DNA of 64,000 nt from Cephalopachus bancanus. Taxonomy: Eukaryota; Chordata; Mammalia; Primates; Tarsiidae. The stretch covers positions 682,001 to 746,000 of the forward strand of contig JAPVLO010000161.1 of the NCBI GenBank assembly GCA_027257055.1, read 5' to 3'. Shown in pieces: positions 10,195 through 21,514 of this stretch (position 1 is the first letter of the stretch; each line of letters starts with the position of its first letter). The position numbers and the translations under genes were made by a program. A model generated the notes under the pieces. The model did not search any database and was not told the origin of the DNA. It saw only the letters and a program-made list of their open reading frames with translations.

Positions 10195-11130
10195 TGACCC
10201 GAAGAAAAATGCGATTGCATCTGTGTTTCGGGCAGCAGCCTAGGGGGTCCCCTGGGAGGGGCCAAGGGGAGAGACCGTGAGAATGGTAGGAGGCTTCTTG
10301 CTGTGATTTGGGCCAATGGCAGAGAGATCCTGAACCGTGGCCCTGGCGGGGCTGAAGAGAAAAACCGATACCACAGAGAGAGCTGGAGGACCACACCAGG
10401 GTCCGGGCGGAACCTGGCCACGGTGGCCAGCTGGGTGGTGCTGTCATTCTCAGAAGACAGAAGAGTTTGGGTTTGGACACTTAGCATGGGTGAACCTGCG
10501 TGTGGGACATCCTGGACGAAAAGCAGGCAGAGCATAGGACGTGTGGGTTTGGAAATAGAGAGGGAGACATGGGCAGGTGAAGGGGATTTGGGGCTTACGA
10601 GGATGAAGGTGGAGGTGGTGCCATGGGTCTGTCTGAACGGCGTCACCCACAGGGAGAGAGGACCGAGTGTGTTAACTCTGGATGGAGCCGCACGACCGTC
10701 GAAGGGGAGAGACAGAAAAACCCATTAAAGAGACAGAGGAGTAGGGGAAAGGGAGAGGGGGCGGCATTACAGAAGTTAAAGGAGAGGATGTTTCTGAGGG
10801 ACCGTGAGCCACAGCAAGAAGCAGCACCAAGAGTCGGCCAAATAAAGACTGAGCCCTCTCTGTAGGCTCTGACCAGGTAGGCTTGGTGGTCTTGGAGGGA
10901 GCAGTGCTGGTGGAAAGGTGAGGTTGGAGGGACCACAGCAGGGGGAAGGGGTTGGGGAGGTGGCGCAGTCACTGTTCTGGGCTCATGGATCCCTCACTCC
11001 CCACCCTGCCGCGTTATGCTTCTGCATGTACGCACAGGTGACATCACCGGTTTTTCCCACCTCCGCATCCTTCCGGGACCTCCAACTCATATCTTCTCCG
11101 TATCCCATTCCCTGGGGAAAATGAGCCTTC
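10195..11130. other. GC-rich gene-free DNA
   Basis: This purine-rich stretch has several overlapping chance frames on both strands. None shows a domain, consistent codon use or splice sites in a sensible arrangement. An AATAAA occurs at about 10841 without other gene-end evidence. I cannot name a repeat here. Confidence 0.35.
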
Positions 11131-11140
11131 CTCTGGGTTC

Positions 11141-11387
11141 TTTTTTTTTTTTTGAGTTGGAGCCTCACTCTGTCACCCAGACTGGAGTGCCGTGGCCGCT
11201 CCCGGCCACCGCAGCCTCGACCTGCTGGGCTCCGGCGATCCTTCCGCCTCCGCCTTCCGAGTAGCCGGAACCACAGGCGCGCGCTACCATGTCCGGCTAA
11301 TTTTCGATTTATTGTAGAGATGAAGTCTCACCAAGTTGCCCAGGAGGGTCTCGAACCCACGGACTCAGGCAATCCACTCACCTCAGT
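11141..11387 (-). mobile_element. Young Alu, 5'-truncated
   Basis: The T tract and right arm are complete and CpG-rich. The left arm stops after 'caatccactcacctcagt', about 45 bases short of the normal 5' end. The likely target-site duplication is 'ctctgggttc' (11131-11140) and 'ctctgtgttt' (11388-11397), 8 of 10 matching. The loss therefore seems to have occurred at insertion. Confidence 0.85.
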
Positions 11388-11397
11388 CTCTGTGTTT

Positions 11398-12299
11398 TAA
11401 GATACTTCATTACGCCTCTTAGGAGTCTGTGTTATTTGCTACCGTAACCTGCAAGGTGAACTACGTTTACATGTAACATATAATCCGTATATTTTATATC
11501 TGCATGTCCTTGGTGGCTTTCCCTCCTTTGAGCTCTCTCATTTAGACCCCTAGGGCTCCTTCCCCTTCCCCGTCCCCCCGTGGTGAAGCAGAAACAGGCC
11601 CAAGAACATGCCTTCTTGGGTGTGGGAGCAAGAGTCTCCCGTGAGAGTTTGCGCGATTGTTTTCTGTTGTAAGGACAGGGTCACACTGGGACTTGGGGAA
11701 GAGAGAGAGGAAAGGAGGGAGGGAGGACCTGAAAGTGGATGGTGGAAGGGAAAGGAACCCGTAAGACCCCTGGACAGTGGCTAGAGGCTTGGTTGTCAAA
11801 GGGAACCCTGAAAGGAGACCTCAAAGGGGACGCCCCCTCCCACCTGGGTGGAGCCAAACACATCTTTTGGAATTTCCCCCCAAGAGGGACACTAGGGGCT
11901 CCACCATCAACATAACTCTCTCCATCAGTAGATCAGGGTCTCTGGAGGCCCCAGGCTGAATCTTTTCTCCTACCCCTCCAGTGCCTGGCTCGGCATTTGT
12001 CCCCTGGGAGCCCTTGGTAAATGCTACTGAACTGGACAGAAAGGCAGAACTGGGCATCTGGGCGCTTGCTGGATTGGCTTGATTCCCCCTGCCAATGAAT
12101 CTGGCTCTCTTCTTTTTATCGTTTCCTCCAACAAAGACATCAGAAGCTCAAAGAAGGGGTATCAGGGAACCGGCAAAGCCTCTGCAAATCCCTGGGCTTC
12201 CTCCGACAGGTGTAAGCCGATCCTGGGGGCTGAGCTGAGCGGGCCAGCTCTGTTTGTCTCTGGAGACGCACCCAGCTCTCCTCTAAGTGCTGTCAGTCA
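11398..12299. other. Gene-free DNA
   Basis: I recognise no confident repeat or gene. A C/T-rich and purine-rich patch at 11520-11760 gives chance frames on both strands. Confidence 0.35.
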
Positions 12300-12570
12300 G
12301 TGTAACATTCCACGCTGCCATTGATTTTTATGTCTTTCTACACTAATTAGACATGTTATTACTAATCTTTGGTAATCACCACAAGGGGCTTGTGGAAAGT
12401 CTCCGAGATTTCAATCTAGATTAAAAATAAGAAACATTATCACCTCTGGGAAAATGCAAAGAAAGCACATGTTATTTTAATGTTTAAATCAATAAAGCTG
12501 TCCTGCTTCTGTTTTGTGCTAGTATTGATGAAATTTATAAAAATCCCATTTAAACTTCTTTCTGTCTATC
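12300..12570. other. AT-rich block, candidate conserved non-coding element
   Basis: Unlike its GC-rich flanks, this block is AT-rich, repeat-free and carries homeodomain-type cores ('cactaattagacatg'), a 'caatctagattaa' palindrome and octamer-like 'tgcaaagaaa'. Such texture is common in vertebrate developmental enhancers. I cannot test conservation, so this is a candidate only. Confidence 0.25.
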
Positions 12571-13560
12571 TCATCCCCGCAGGGGCACGTGGTTGATTTC
12601 TTGGAGGGCATCTGGGGGGGCTGCAAGGAATGGCCATCAAAGACCCCTGTGCATTGGGGCTTATGGCAGACACCCTCTGATGGGGAGGGGTCTGCAGGGA
12701 CCTAGTTTCCGCCCCTTTATTTTGATTTCCATCGATTCCTCTTATTAAAGAATCCTTTGAACCCGCAAGAAAGAAATAGAGAAAATCCCTTCTTCCTTAA
12801 TTAATCTCTCTTCCAATTGTTAGATTGCAAACTTGGATTTCAAAACAACCTTTCTGCCCCCAGGCAGATTAAATCAGGTGGGGACGTGAGGAAGGAAGGG
12901 GAGGTGAACATCTTCACCAGGAATTCTGTCATTGGAGAGGGGAGGAAAGAAATTATCCTCAAACCCAGGGAACCCAATCTAGCACATTCTCTCAAACAAC
13001 TGAAACTAATGTGTTGACACAGAAAGAGAAATGAGCCTACTTTAATGTTCTGCAGAGACAGACTGTAATTTGTAACATCTCTGATCAGAAATTGAGGTGG
13101 CATATGGGCTCAAAGTGAAATAAAGCGCAGTTAACTTTTTGCCAGGCGCAGTGAGGGGGGAGGAGGGAGCTGAGCCTATTCGCATTGCCACGGTGATGCT
13201 GGCATCCGCAACGGGGACAGCTTGTGCACCCAGAAGGGTGGCATGGTGTACCACAACTCAGGAGGCAGCCTGCGTTTGCACGTCCTCTGTGTGTGTGTGT
13301 GGAGGCTGAACATTTGTACTCAGCTAGTCCCGAGGCTGGAGGGGCTGGTACCCTCCTTGGCCACACCCACCTGCCCCGGGGGGAACCCCCGTGCTCCACG
13401 CTGGGCTGCAGCTGGACGCTGCACCATGTGGCAGAACTGGCTTTTGGTGCCGAGCTCAGCTCTCTTCCAAGAGGACGATTCCCCTTATTCCTGAACCTCC
13501 CCCCACTCCCAGGGTTGCTGAATTACCTGGCATGGCTCTAACCCTACGCCCCAAACATTA
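12571..13560. other. Gene-free DNA
   Basis: Open frames at 12817-13541 on both strands overlap each other and lack domains. A short (TG)n is present at about 13289-13300. I see no recognisable repeat. Confidence 0.35.
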
Positions 13561-13625
13561 TTTTACGCATCTGTGTCCCCTGCAGACCGCGAGCTTCTTG
13601 AGGGCAGGGGATACGTGATAAAAAT
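13561..13625 (+). mobile_element. L2 LINE 3' remnant
   Basis: The 'gcgagcttcttgagggcagg' motif is the conserved terminal region of L2 in sense orientation, a very old mammalian LINE. The fragment is too short for subfamily placement. Confidence 0.6.
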
Positions 13626-14139
13626 GATGATGTTAATAATCATGGTGGCGATGATCATTATTACTATGTGTCAAGCCCCTGTTGTTTGTTGGTTCTGACT
13701 TAGGCATCCTTCCTACCTTTTTGGCAACCCGCCCAATATCCCAGCAAGGCAATATTTTGTGAATACATACATTGAAATGATGCCAGTGACTTTCTCGGGG
13801 CCGTTCAACCATTGGTGGCAGGGTTGGAACTGAATCTCAAACTTTCCCCTCCAAAACCAGTCCTTTCCCCCCAGGCCACGTGTTCTCCTAGCTGAGCCTG
13901 GGTTCAACACTGATTGGGTGCTCCATGCTGAGAGCAGGAGTGTCTTCTTTGCTTCTGTGACTTCTGACTGCTTGTGATGTTGACCTTCCACCGTAGTTTC
14001 CAGGTTCAGTGATATTCCCCCTGATGGAAAGACTCCAGCACTTCCACCCAAAACCTTTCCAGGGAACTTTAGTCTCACTCAGGGAAATTCTGTTTCACTC
14101 GCCATTATTCACAAGGAAGGGAAGGCCGCATTCATTAGA
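13626..14139. other. Gene-free DNA with a possible weak MIR
   Basis: Around 13800-13870 a 'ggtggcagggttggaactga' segment resembles the 3' half of a MIR in sense orientation, but decay is high. Nothing else is recognised. Confidence 0.35.
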
Positions 14140-14330
14140 AAGACCACGAGCCAGATACTGGTTGTATTTTACTTATATTGCTGTAATCATCACCACCATC
14201 ACATCATCACAGATGGGGAAACAGTGTCCGAGAGGCTCAGTGGGTAACTTGTCCAAAGTCTTGCAGAGAATAAACAGCCGGCCTGAGGCTGCAACCCAGG
14301 GCTGCTCTGTTATTGTTTGACACCATAGCC
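14140..14330 (+). mobile_element. MIR SINE
   Basis: The sequence contains 'acagatggggaaacagtgtc', then 'taacttgtccaaagtcttgc', and ends with a 'ggctgcaacccagggctgct' segment. This is MIR order in sense orientation. Confidence 0.75.
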
Positions 14331-15030
14331 TTTCCCAGCTGACGTAGCATTTTGTGAGACCATCAGGGACTCCAGCTCGATACATTCAAGAGAATCACCC
14401 CCAACCCCTCTGCTTTCTTGAACTCAAGTCCTGCGAGTCTAGATGTCTCTTGGGCAATCCAGTAACACCTCGGATTCAATACACATGTGATCATGTGACT
14501 GAGTCCAGGCAAACAAGATGTTGAGTGGAGCTGCCTCCTACCTAAAGCAGTCTGTCTGAATATCCTCTGTTTCCCTGTCCTGTGGCTCAAATGCAGACGT
14601 GGACATGCACCATCTTCAAACCCAGGGGTGCAGGTAAGGCCTGGGCCCCTCCCAGACTTCGTGGTGCAGATTCTGCCTGCCTGTTCTGCACTGCTACTGA
14701 GGTGAGAATTGTGATTCTATCTTGCCAGCTCCGCCACATTTAGGGGTTTCTTTGTAGAGCAGCTTGCTTGACATTCTTTTCCCATCCCTCCCCTGTCTTA
14801 GCTGTGGCTCCATTCAAGTTGAAGCTCGATGGTCATCTTTGACACGACCCCTCTTTCTACCCCTGATCCCCGCCCCCCTGCAGATGACATTGAGACAAGA
14901 AACCACTAGAGACATACTTGGAAGATGGAAGCATCCAGAAAAACGAAATGATTCCCATCTCAGTGCACAGAAGGAAACCAAGACGTGTTGAATGCTTACT
15001 AATTTGCGACACTTTAACGAAACTTATTAA
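14331..15030. other. Gene-free DNA
   Basis: No repeat family or exon is recognised. Short overlapping frames look random. Confidence 0.35.
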
Positions 15031-15380
15031 TATAGTTTGGAGGTTTGCCCCTTCGAAACTCCTGTTGAAATGTAAGCCTCAATGTTGGCGGTGTGGCCTG
15101 GTGGAAGATGTTTTGGCTATGGGGCAGATCCCTCATGAATGGCTTAGTACCCTCGCTGCAGGAATTCTGGGTTCTGGCTCTATCACTTTGCACAAGAACC
15201 GGTTGCTAGAAAAAGCCTGGCATCACCTCTGCTTCTTGTCTTCCTTCCTTCCTTTCCCCATGTGATGCCTGTTCTTCCCCTTCCGCCATGAGTGGAAGCC
15301 CCCTGAGGCCCTCTCCAGAAGCAGATGTTGGCACCATGCTTCTTGTATAGCCCGCGGAACCATGAGCCAAATGAACACAC
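15031..15380 (+). mobile_element. THE1/MST-type MaLR LTR, 3'-truncated
   Basis: It begins 'tatagtttggaggtttgccc', continues with 'ttgaaatgtaagcctcaatg' and 'ctcatgaatggcttagtacc', and reaches 'ggaaccatgagccaaatgaa'. That is the layout of a THE1/MST LTR (ERVL-MaLR) in sense orientation. The last ~60 bases, including the usual terminus, are missing. It is non-coding. Confidence 0.8.
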
Positions 15381-15599
15381 AGGATGAATGGTGCAATTTC
15401 CTGAAGTTAAATGTTTCAATGACTTTTGGATGAAGCTCAGATTTGGCTCCTTCAAATCCTTCTTGGAACAGGGCAGGCTAGTGGGAAAGCACCACACTGG
15501 CACAGGGGAGCACAGACTCCTTATTTCACCCTGTGCGACCCTCCTCAGCTGGGTCTCTGCTCACCCTTCATCTCTGCTGTCCCCTTCCCACTGCGTTTC
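15381..15599. other. Gene-free DNA
   Basis: This is a short spacer between an LTR relic and an L2 relic. Nothing is recognised in it. Confidence 0.3.
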
Positions 15600-15965
15600 C
15601 CAATTTTATCTTCTGGTTCCACACTAGTGCCTTTGCCCTGGCAGGTCCCTCGGCCTGGGATGCCGGTGAGGTCTTGTCTGCCACACAGCCCCAACTCATC
15701 CTTTGCGACGACTCAACACCCTTTCTGCTGTGAGCTTCTCCTCTCCCTCCTCTGCCCTCCAGTGTGGTTGACTTAGCCTTGTGCTTTGGATTCTGCACCG
15801 TGAGGTAGACATGACTGCCCACGACAGGCTGGGGCCCTTGGTCAATCCCTCCCATAGCCAACTATGAGTTCCTTGAAGGCAGGAACCTCATTTTATTTGT
15901 GGCACTGTGTGGGTCCTCGGCAGAGTGCCTGGCACCTGGAAGGGCCTCGGTTAAGTGTGGTGTGG
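15600..15965 (+). mobile_element. L2 LINE 3' end
   Basis: The pattern ends with 'atgagttccttgaaggcagg', 'agagtgcctggcacctggaa' and the remains of the usual 'ctcaataaatg' terminus. It is in sense orientation and non-coding. The C-rich upstream half gives chance open frames. Confidence 0.75.
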
Positions 15966-16130
15966 AATTATAATCTTGACAACAGTCATGTGAGGTCCGT
16001 GTGACCATCCCCATTTGTAGAAAGAAAATCTGATGCCCAGAGATTCTGACTTGCTCGGAACAAAGGTATCTAGGAAGTGGCAAACTTGGGTTTTGAATAT
16101 AGATCTGTCTGATGCCCAAATCTATGCTTT
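15966..16130 (+). mobile_element. MIR SINE
   Basis: The 'caacagtcatgtgaggtccg' segment, then 'ccatccccatttgtagaaag' and 'gcaaacttgggttttgaata', follow MIR order in sense orientation. It directly follows the L2 relic. Confidence 0.7.
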
Positions 16131-16980
16131 TTATATCACTTTACAACTGCCTCTTAATATCCCTACCAAGTTGAGAGCGATTTCCTTTCAGAAAGAGGGA
16201 TTTTTCTGGATTAAACTTGTCTAGGCATCTCTCTCATCTTAACGTGGATTTGTTCGGAGCAAAGCGGCATCTCCCTGACTGGTGGTAAAATGAAAATAAA
16301 AAGCAGCCTCCACCAACTCTGGCAGCCTTCATCTGTGCAGCTCCCTTGGCATGTGGTCCTCACAGGTTCTGGAAATAGCCCTGAAGCTTCCACTCACCCC
16401 CCCCTCCCCAACCCTCCCTTCTTGCCATCTTGCCTTCCTTCTTTCCTAGAACAGAACTGGGCTTCCTTTCTGCAATTCTCACCTGGGGGAGATGGATTAT
16501 TTATTTGTTCATTCATTCATTCATTTTTGCTGTTGGCAGCTGAGAGCGCCTATTGCTCTGGTCTTCATTTTGAGCTGTGTCTGCTGCACCAGCAGGTGGG
16601 GCCTGAGGCTAGCTTGGCCACCATCAACTAGATTGCCTGCCATTCAGAAATGGCTTTCCCTTTCAACTCTGACTCTTCCTTCCCCACCAAATGTAGGTTT
16701 CAGTTTGCCTGGGGTCCAGCCCACCCTGGCCCTGAGGGTTCCGGGATGCTCTTTAGATCCCAAACCAGCTTGCCAGATGGGCGTTCTTAAAGCTCTGTCT
16801 CTCTCTTTCCACCCTCTGCACCAACACTCCAGCTTTCTCGGGTTGCCCCGCAGGACAGGAATGTCAGGCACCAGGGCATCCCTGAGGAGTCCTCAGTGGA
16901 GGAAGCAGCTCTGGGTTTCCCAGCAGACGCTACGGCACACATTCATCTCTTCGTCACTCTTGTACCCTGCTAGTTTCCTG
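16131..16980. other. Gene-free DNA
   Basis: A short (ATTC)n lies at about 16508-16527. The 168-codon plus-strand frame at 16492-16998 has no domain and begins within this simple repeat. I regard it as chance. Confidence 0.35.
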
Positions 16981-16984
16981 TCTT

Positions 16985-17150
16985 ATGCTAGAATTTGAGC
17001 AGAAGGCAAGAGCCTCATTGGATTCATTGCTTTGTGTCATGCCTGGCACAGCTCCTGGCACCTGGAAGGGCATCAGTAGGAATCCAGTGATAATTGTGCG
17101 CCTGCCAACAGTCATGTGAGGTCTGTATGATTAGTCTTCTTTAATGGCTG
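16985..17150 (+). repeat. Second copy of an L2-MIR junction-like segment
   Basis: This stretch parallels about 15870-16010. Shared blocks are 'ctggcacctggaagggc' and 'caacagtcatgtgaggt', with an intervening 'gataattgtg' matching 'gaattataat'. It could be a local duplication that carried both the L2 end and the MIR core, or parallel old insertions. Confidence 0.5.
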
Positions 17151-17329
17151 GCACATAAGCAGTGACCTCTGGGGAGGAAAGGAAGGTGGGACTTCTAAAA
17201 ATGTGTAAGGATTTTGCATTTTGTTCTAGTGTACATTTACGTAGATTATAATATTGAGAAAACATTTTAATGAAATAACAGTGATTCTTCTTTGTCAACA
17301 CCGTGCCATTGCTTTGCCTGTGATGAACT

Positions 17330-17510
17330 CTCAATTCTCACAGCTGCTACCCTTTGCGAAGGTAATATGGGCACCCATGTTTTAAAAATCAGGAAAGTAA
17401 GGTTTAGAGAGGTTCAAAGTCACCCAGTTCTAGTTGGCCAAGCTGAGATTTGAACCCAGATCTGCCTGAGGTCAGCACAGTGCCTTTCTCCTGGCTAGTC
17501 TCTGCTTTTT
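17330..17510 (+). mobile_element. MIR SINE
   Basis: The motifs 'ttcaaagtcacccagttcta', 'gagatttgaacccagatctg' and a final 'cacagtgcctttctcctggc' define the 3' two thirds of a MIR in sense orientation. Confidence 0.85.
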
Positions 17511-17759
17511 AACAGAGTGGATGTTTCCAGAGACTTCCATGTGGCATCTGACCCTGGACGCTGGGCGGAGCACCCTCATGAGAATGGGAGAGAATGAACT
17601 GTTGTGAAGTTTATTCTGATGCCAAAAGGGGGTTTGGGAGAGACTGAAAGAGCAATTGCACCAGTTCTGATGTTCAACTGATAAGCTGGACTGTGAACTG
17701 TAACGTATGCAGCCCGTAATGAATAGGAGAGAGATTTATTAGAGGATGTCATATTTGGT
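17511..17759. other. Gene-free DNA
   Basis: No recognisable repeat or coding signal is present in this spacer. Confidence 0.3.
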
Positions 17760-18000
17760 TAAGTACTTTATATGTAAGATGAGTATTTCCCTTGTACATA
17801 TTATATTTTCAATGGGTTTCCAACCATTTCCAATCCATTATTTTTAACTCCTTGCTTTATATTGATGGTAAATTAATTACAACAATTACAAGTCAAAAAC
17901 CCATATTGTCCAATTATAATTTAATTCATTTTAGCTCCTCTCTTTGAGCTGGGATGAAAAGCTAGAGCACTTTAGAAAACGCTGTAATTTTCTCTAAAAT
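17760..18000. other. AT-rich block, candidate conserved non-coding element
   Basis: The block is repeat-free with several TAATT-type cores ('gtaaattaattacaacaatt', 'caattataatttaattcatt'). It lies between two MIR relics in otherwise mixed-composition DNA. The texture suggests an enhancer-like element, but conservation is untested. Confidence 0.25.
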
Positions 18001-18084
18001 CCTGTCATTGTGTTCCATGTTTCGGTGGTGCTTTGAAGATGGATGGAGATTGACAAGGGTCTTGGCTGGCTCCCTAGGGGGTAT

Positions 18085-18310
18085 CCTGCAGGGAAGTGAA
18101 TCAGCTTGGGTTCAAATCCAGATTCAGCAATCTGCCAGCTGTTATAACTTTAAACAGGCCCTTTATCTCTGTGTGCCTTTGTTTCCTCATCTGCAAAATG
18201 GTTCAGTGATAGAGTCCTTCATGGGATCATTCTGAGGATTAAATGCATCCGTGTCGTGAATGTCCCTGGAGCACAGAGTGAGCACCCATAGGTGTTGGCT
18301 GTACTTACTG
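18085..18310 (-). mobile_element. MIR SINE (antisense)
   Basis: The series 'ttgggttcaaatccagattc', 'gtttcctcatctgcaaaatg' and 'gaggattaaatgcatc' is a nearly complete MIR in reverse. Confidence 0.85.
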
Positions 18311-19533
18311 CTAAGCTCTAGGGGCAGAACGGCATGAACCAATTATCTCATGAACCGGTTCCATGGCAGGTGGAGCAATTCCACCAGTGGTGTGAAGACA
18401 GACCCGGAGGACCAGGCTGAGCTCAGCACAGAGCGTGCGGGGATCAATTAGAAATGTCTGCCATGGGCGCAGCTGCTGCGAGAAGTGACAAGTAAGAATC
18501 AGGCTCTGTTAGGGCTGGGACTGTGCTTCTTTTAATCCCTCCCACGTCCTCAGTACCCAGCATGGCATGTGGCCCCCGCTAGACCAGGTCCTGGTAACAG
18601 CTGTGCCTTTGCATCAAGCCATGCCTGGGGCCAGTCCTGCCCTGACCTTCTCAGTCACTCAGCCAACAAATCCCCTTTTCTGCTTCAGCCACTTTGGGCT
18701 GAGTTTTCTGTCAGGGGGAATAAAAGAGTCTTAACTGATCCAAACGGAAAGCCAGCTCCTTTTGAGGGATTTGGTCAGACCATTTCTACGGCTGATGCTG
18801 TCAGGGTATGACAGCCTGAGGCATCCAGCTTGGAAATAATATCCCCCAAACCATCTCATCATGTTAATTACCCCCTTGGCTCTGAGACCTCCTCTCAGTG
18901 GAAAGGCTGGAGAGCAAGGTCATCCTGGTACTGCAGTGACCTCCACGTTTGTTGACATGTTCCTTCTTGGGATATGGGAGGCCCTCACTGTCACGTCATG
19001 CCATGCACAAGTGGGAGGGCTTTCTGGGCTGGTTTGCGTGTTATCCGAAGGGTCTGAAACCTGCACAAAGGTTATGGATGGGGCCAACGTCACTCTGCTG
19101 TGGTCGGAGCCCTTTCTCTCACACCACTTTAGTCTGTTCAAGGCCAGGCTTCCTAGGTTGGCATTTGAGGCCAGGCTTGTCTCATCACTGACCCTTTCCC
19201 ACTCTCCTTCTCGGCTCTGCATCTTTACTTTCACTGTCCCTCCACCTGGGGGGGTCCCCTTCCACAGTCAGTGAGCACCCCGGTCTTCAGGGCCCTCTCT
19301 CTGCTCTGAATCTCTGGAGCAATGTGAGTCTCAAATCCCAGACTGGCACCATGTGCCGTGTGACATTGACTACTGTCAGGTGTCTTTGCGTGAGCACGGG
19401 TCTTCCTTACCAGACAGGGACCCTCAGTGGCCGGAGCCTTGTCTTGGTCATTGCTCTGCATCCAGTTTCTAGAAGACCTGGGTACAAAAGTCCCTGATCA
19501 AAAACAAACACCTGCCAGATGAGGTATTGTAAA
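18311..19533. other. Gene-free DNA with a short L2 remnant
   Basis: Around 18515-18590 a 'gggactgtgcttcttttaat' to 'cccagcatggcatgtggccc' segment resembles an L2 3' end in sense orientation. The 137-codon frame at 18861-19274 and its antisense partner lack domains. Nothing else is supported. Confidence 0.4.
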
Positions 19534-19546
19534 GATGCAAAGTCTT

Positions 19547-19768
19547 TTTTTTTTGAGTTGGAGTCTCACCTGTTGCCCAGGTTGGAGTGCAGTGGGTGCT
19601 CCTGGACACCTCAGCCTCGACCTGCTGGGCTCCGGCGATCCTTCCACCTCAGCCTTCCAAGTAGCCGGAATTACAGGCATGCGCTACCATGCCCGGCTGA
19701 TTTTTTTTTATTTATTGTAGAGATGAGGTCTCGCTGCCCAGGCGGGTCTCGAACCCATGGGCTCAGGC
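19547..19768 (-). mobile_element. Young Alu, 5'-truncated with perfect duplication
   Basis: A perfect 13-bp target-site duplication 'gatgcaaagtctt' lies at 19534-19546 and 19769-19781. The left arm ends at 'acccatgggctcaggc', about 60 bases short, so the 5' promoter box region is absent. The perfect duplication shows that truncation occurred during insertion. Confidence 0.95.
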
Positions 19769-19884
19769 GATGCAAAGTCTTAGTTCCAGTCTCTTTCAGG
19801 CCAATCGGTTTCAGGCTCACTGGGTCTGGTGATAATCTCAGATTCTCCTGCATTTTTCTAGCACACCATGTTGCATTCGTGCCT

Positions 19885-20135
19885 CCCTACTTTCCCAAGC
19901 TGTTCCTTTTGCCTGGAATCCCTTCTCTCTTTCTGCACCTGCTTCACGCCCAAGGGCCCTCTGACTTAACGCTGGTGTGGCATGGTGTGTTCTGCCTGCC
20001 TTGTGTTGTCTCATGGGAGTCCTGTTTGCAAGGTTCTTTTCAGACCTGAAGCATCGCCAAGGCGCGGCATGTGTCTCGTTCATCTCTGCGGCTCTCGGGC
20101 CTAGCACAGAGCAGATGTCAGTGAATGGTTGGAGA
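19885..20135 (+). mobile_element. L2 LINE 3' end
   Basis: The order 'ctgttccttttgcctggaat', then 'tctcgttcatctctgcggct' and 'gcctagcacagagcagatgt', is an L2 3' end in sense orientation. Confidence 0.7.
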
Positions 20136-21514
20136 CCACCTGGCCATCAGCAGAGTGCTGTGATGCCATGGAGGTGTCCCCAGTGTCAGAGAGCATTAAT
20201 TTTCTGAACTCCTCTGAGTGGGATTTGTTGAGATTCCTGGTTGTGCACACAGGGGGACCGGGTCATTTTCCTGCAGTTTGACGCTAATGAGAACTGCCAG
20301 ACTGCCTGAGCAGCTCTGTCCCAGGCTGGGCTCTTAATCTCCCTATTATGCCTGGCTCGGTGTGGCCAGGACACAGAACTCACTGGCCTGGGACCAGGAG
20401 GACTGTCAGCAGCATGACCGACCCTAGAATAAAATTAAACCACATGATCTTTTTTTTTTGGGTCTTTTGTTCCTTGGTGTCACCAGCAGATGGAGAATGC
20501 TTTCATTGTTGTCCTTTCTCTCTTTTTTGGCAAGAATCTCCGTTCCCACTAGACCCTCTACTAAGAGAGAACAGGCGAAAAACAGAAAAGCAGAGGGGAA
20601 AAAAAGGGAAACAGAGGAGGCGTGGAAGACGAGTAACTTGAGAGCAGAGTACAATGGGTCGATGTGATTCCAGGCCAGGCTAAAATAAGGATGCTTATTT
20701 ATGGGACACTTGCATCAGGAATCCATTGGATCACAATAGATGGTGCCTTAAAAGAAACATCCCACATTATGCTATCCTGGGAGGTGAAGGAGAGACCTAT
20801 TGTCAAACCTTAAGACCAACCTCCTGTTTCCATGTATCCCTTGAGGTGCCCACTAACCATCACGTTTTGTTCACTCAACCTGCTGTAATGCAATTTTACT
20901 CAGCACGTTAGCTTAATTGGTGAAGTGTGGAGGAACGAAGCAAATATTTGTGTAGCTCGAATGTTGCTCTTGTAATTAGGCGGTGACATTCCTTAGTGTC
21001 GGTGTCTGAACTGTGAAACACAGGCTAGGGAGTCAATTTGCTTTGGGATCAATAGACGTGGTCTCCATTGACAGGGAACTTGAGGCTTCCTTTTGAAAAC
21101 AGGAGAATCCACGACAGCTCAATCTCTAAACGCCTGGCTCATTTGAACTGGGCAGTAGTGTTGTTTCCAGACTGATTGTTTTTCAGCCCAAAAATGATTA
21201 AAAATAAATCTTCTCAATGTCAGTCAGCTCAGTGTTAATCTACAAGAATCTAAAATGTGGTCCCTGTTGCCCGGAATGCTTTCTCTGCTAGACAATTCCT
21301 GAGCACCCTGTGAAGTCCTTGTGAATGGCCACCCCTATGAAAAGTCTCCCTCTGCTGTCAGGTGGAAGGATACCCCATCCTCTGTCCACTCTTGGCGTCC
21401 ATACTCTGTTTGCTGTGTTCGGAGGTAACACCAGCACACCTACAGTACCGAGTCACAATGGCCACTGTATTTCTTTTTTTCTTTTTGGCCGTTGTATTTT
21501 TTTATCTCTTTGGT
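20136..21514. other. Gene-free DNA with conserved-looking AT-rich patches
   Basis: No interspersed repeat is certain. Around 20885-21000 and 21170-21250 are repeat-free AT-rich patches with 'cttgtaattaggcggtgaca' and 'aaaatgattaaaaataaatc', resembling non-coding conserved DNA. A weak L2-like end occurs at about 21255-21330. Confidence 0.3.

Noticed and set aside
10005..10646. Longest minus-strand open frame (213 codons)
   Set aside because: Its C-terminal third is antisense Alu sequence and the rest is GC-rich unique DNA with overlapping frames on the other strand. There are no domains and no splice context.
10836..10866. AATAAA in GC-rich DNA taken as a gene 3' end
   Set aside because: No upstream coding exon, splice signal or downstream GT-rich element was convincing, and the hexamer is common by chance.
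16492..16998. Plus-strand open frame of 168 codons
   Set aside because: It starts in an (ATTC)n-like repeat and contains no recognisable domain. Composition is consistent with chance in a stop-poor C/T-rich stretch.
17330..17510. tRNA gene in MIR-like sequence
   Set aside because: The tRNA-like head of MIR elements is ancient and decayed. No cloverleaf with intact A and B boxes could be drawn here or in the other MIRs.
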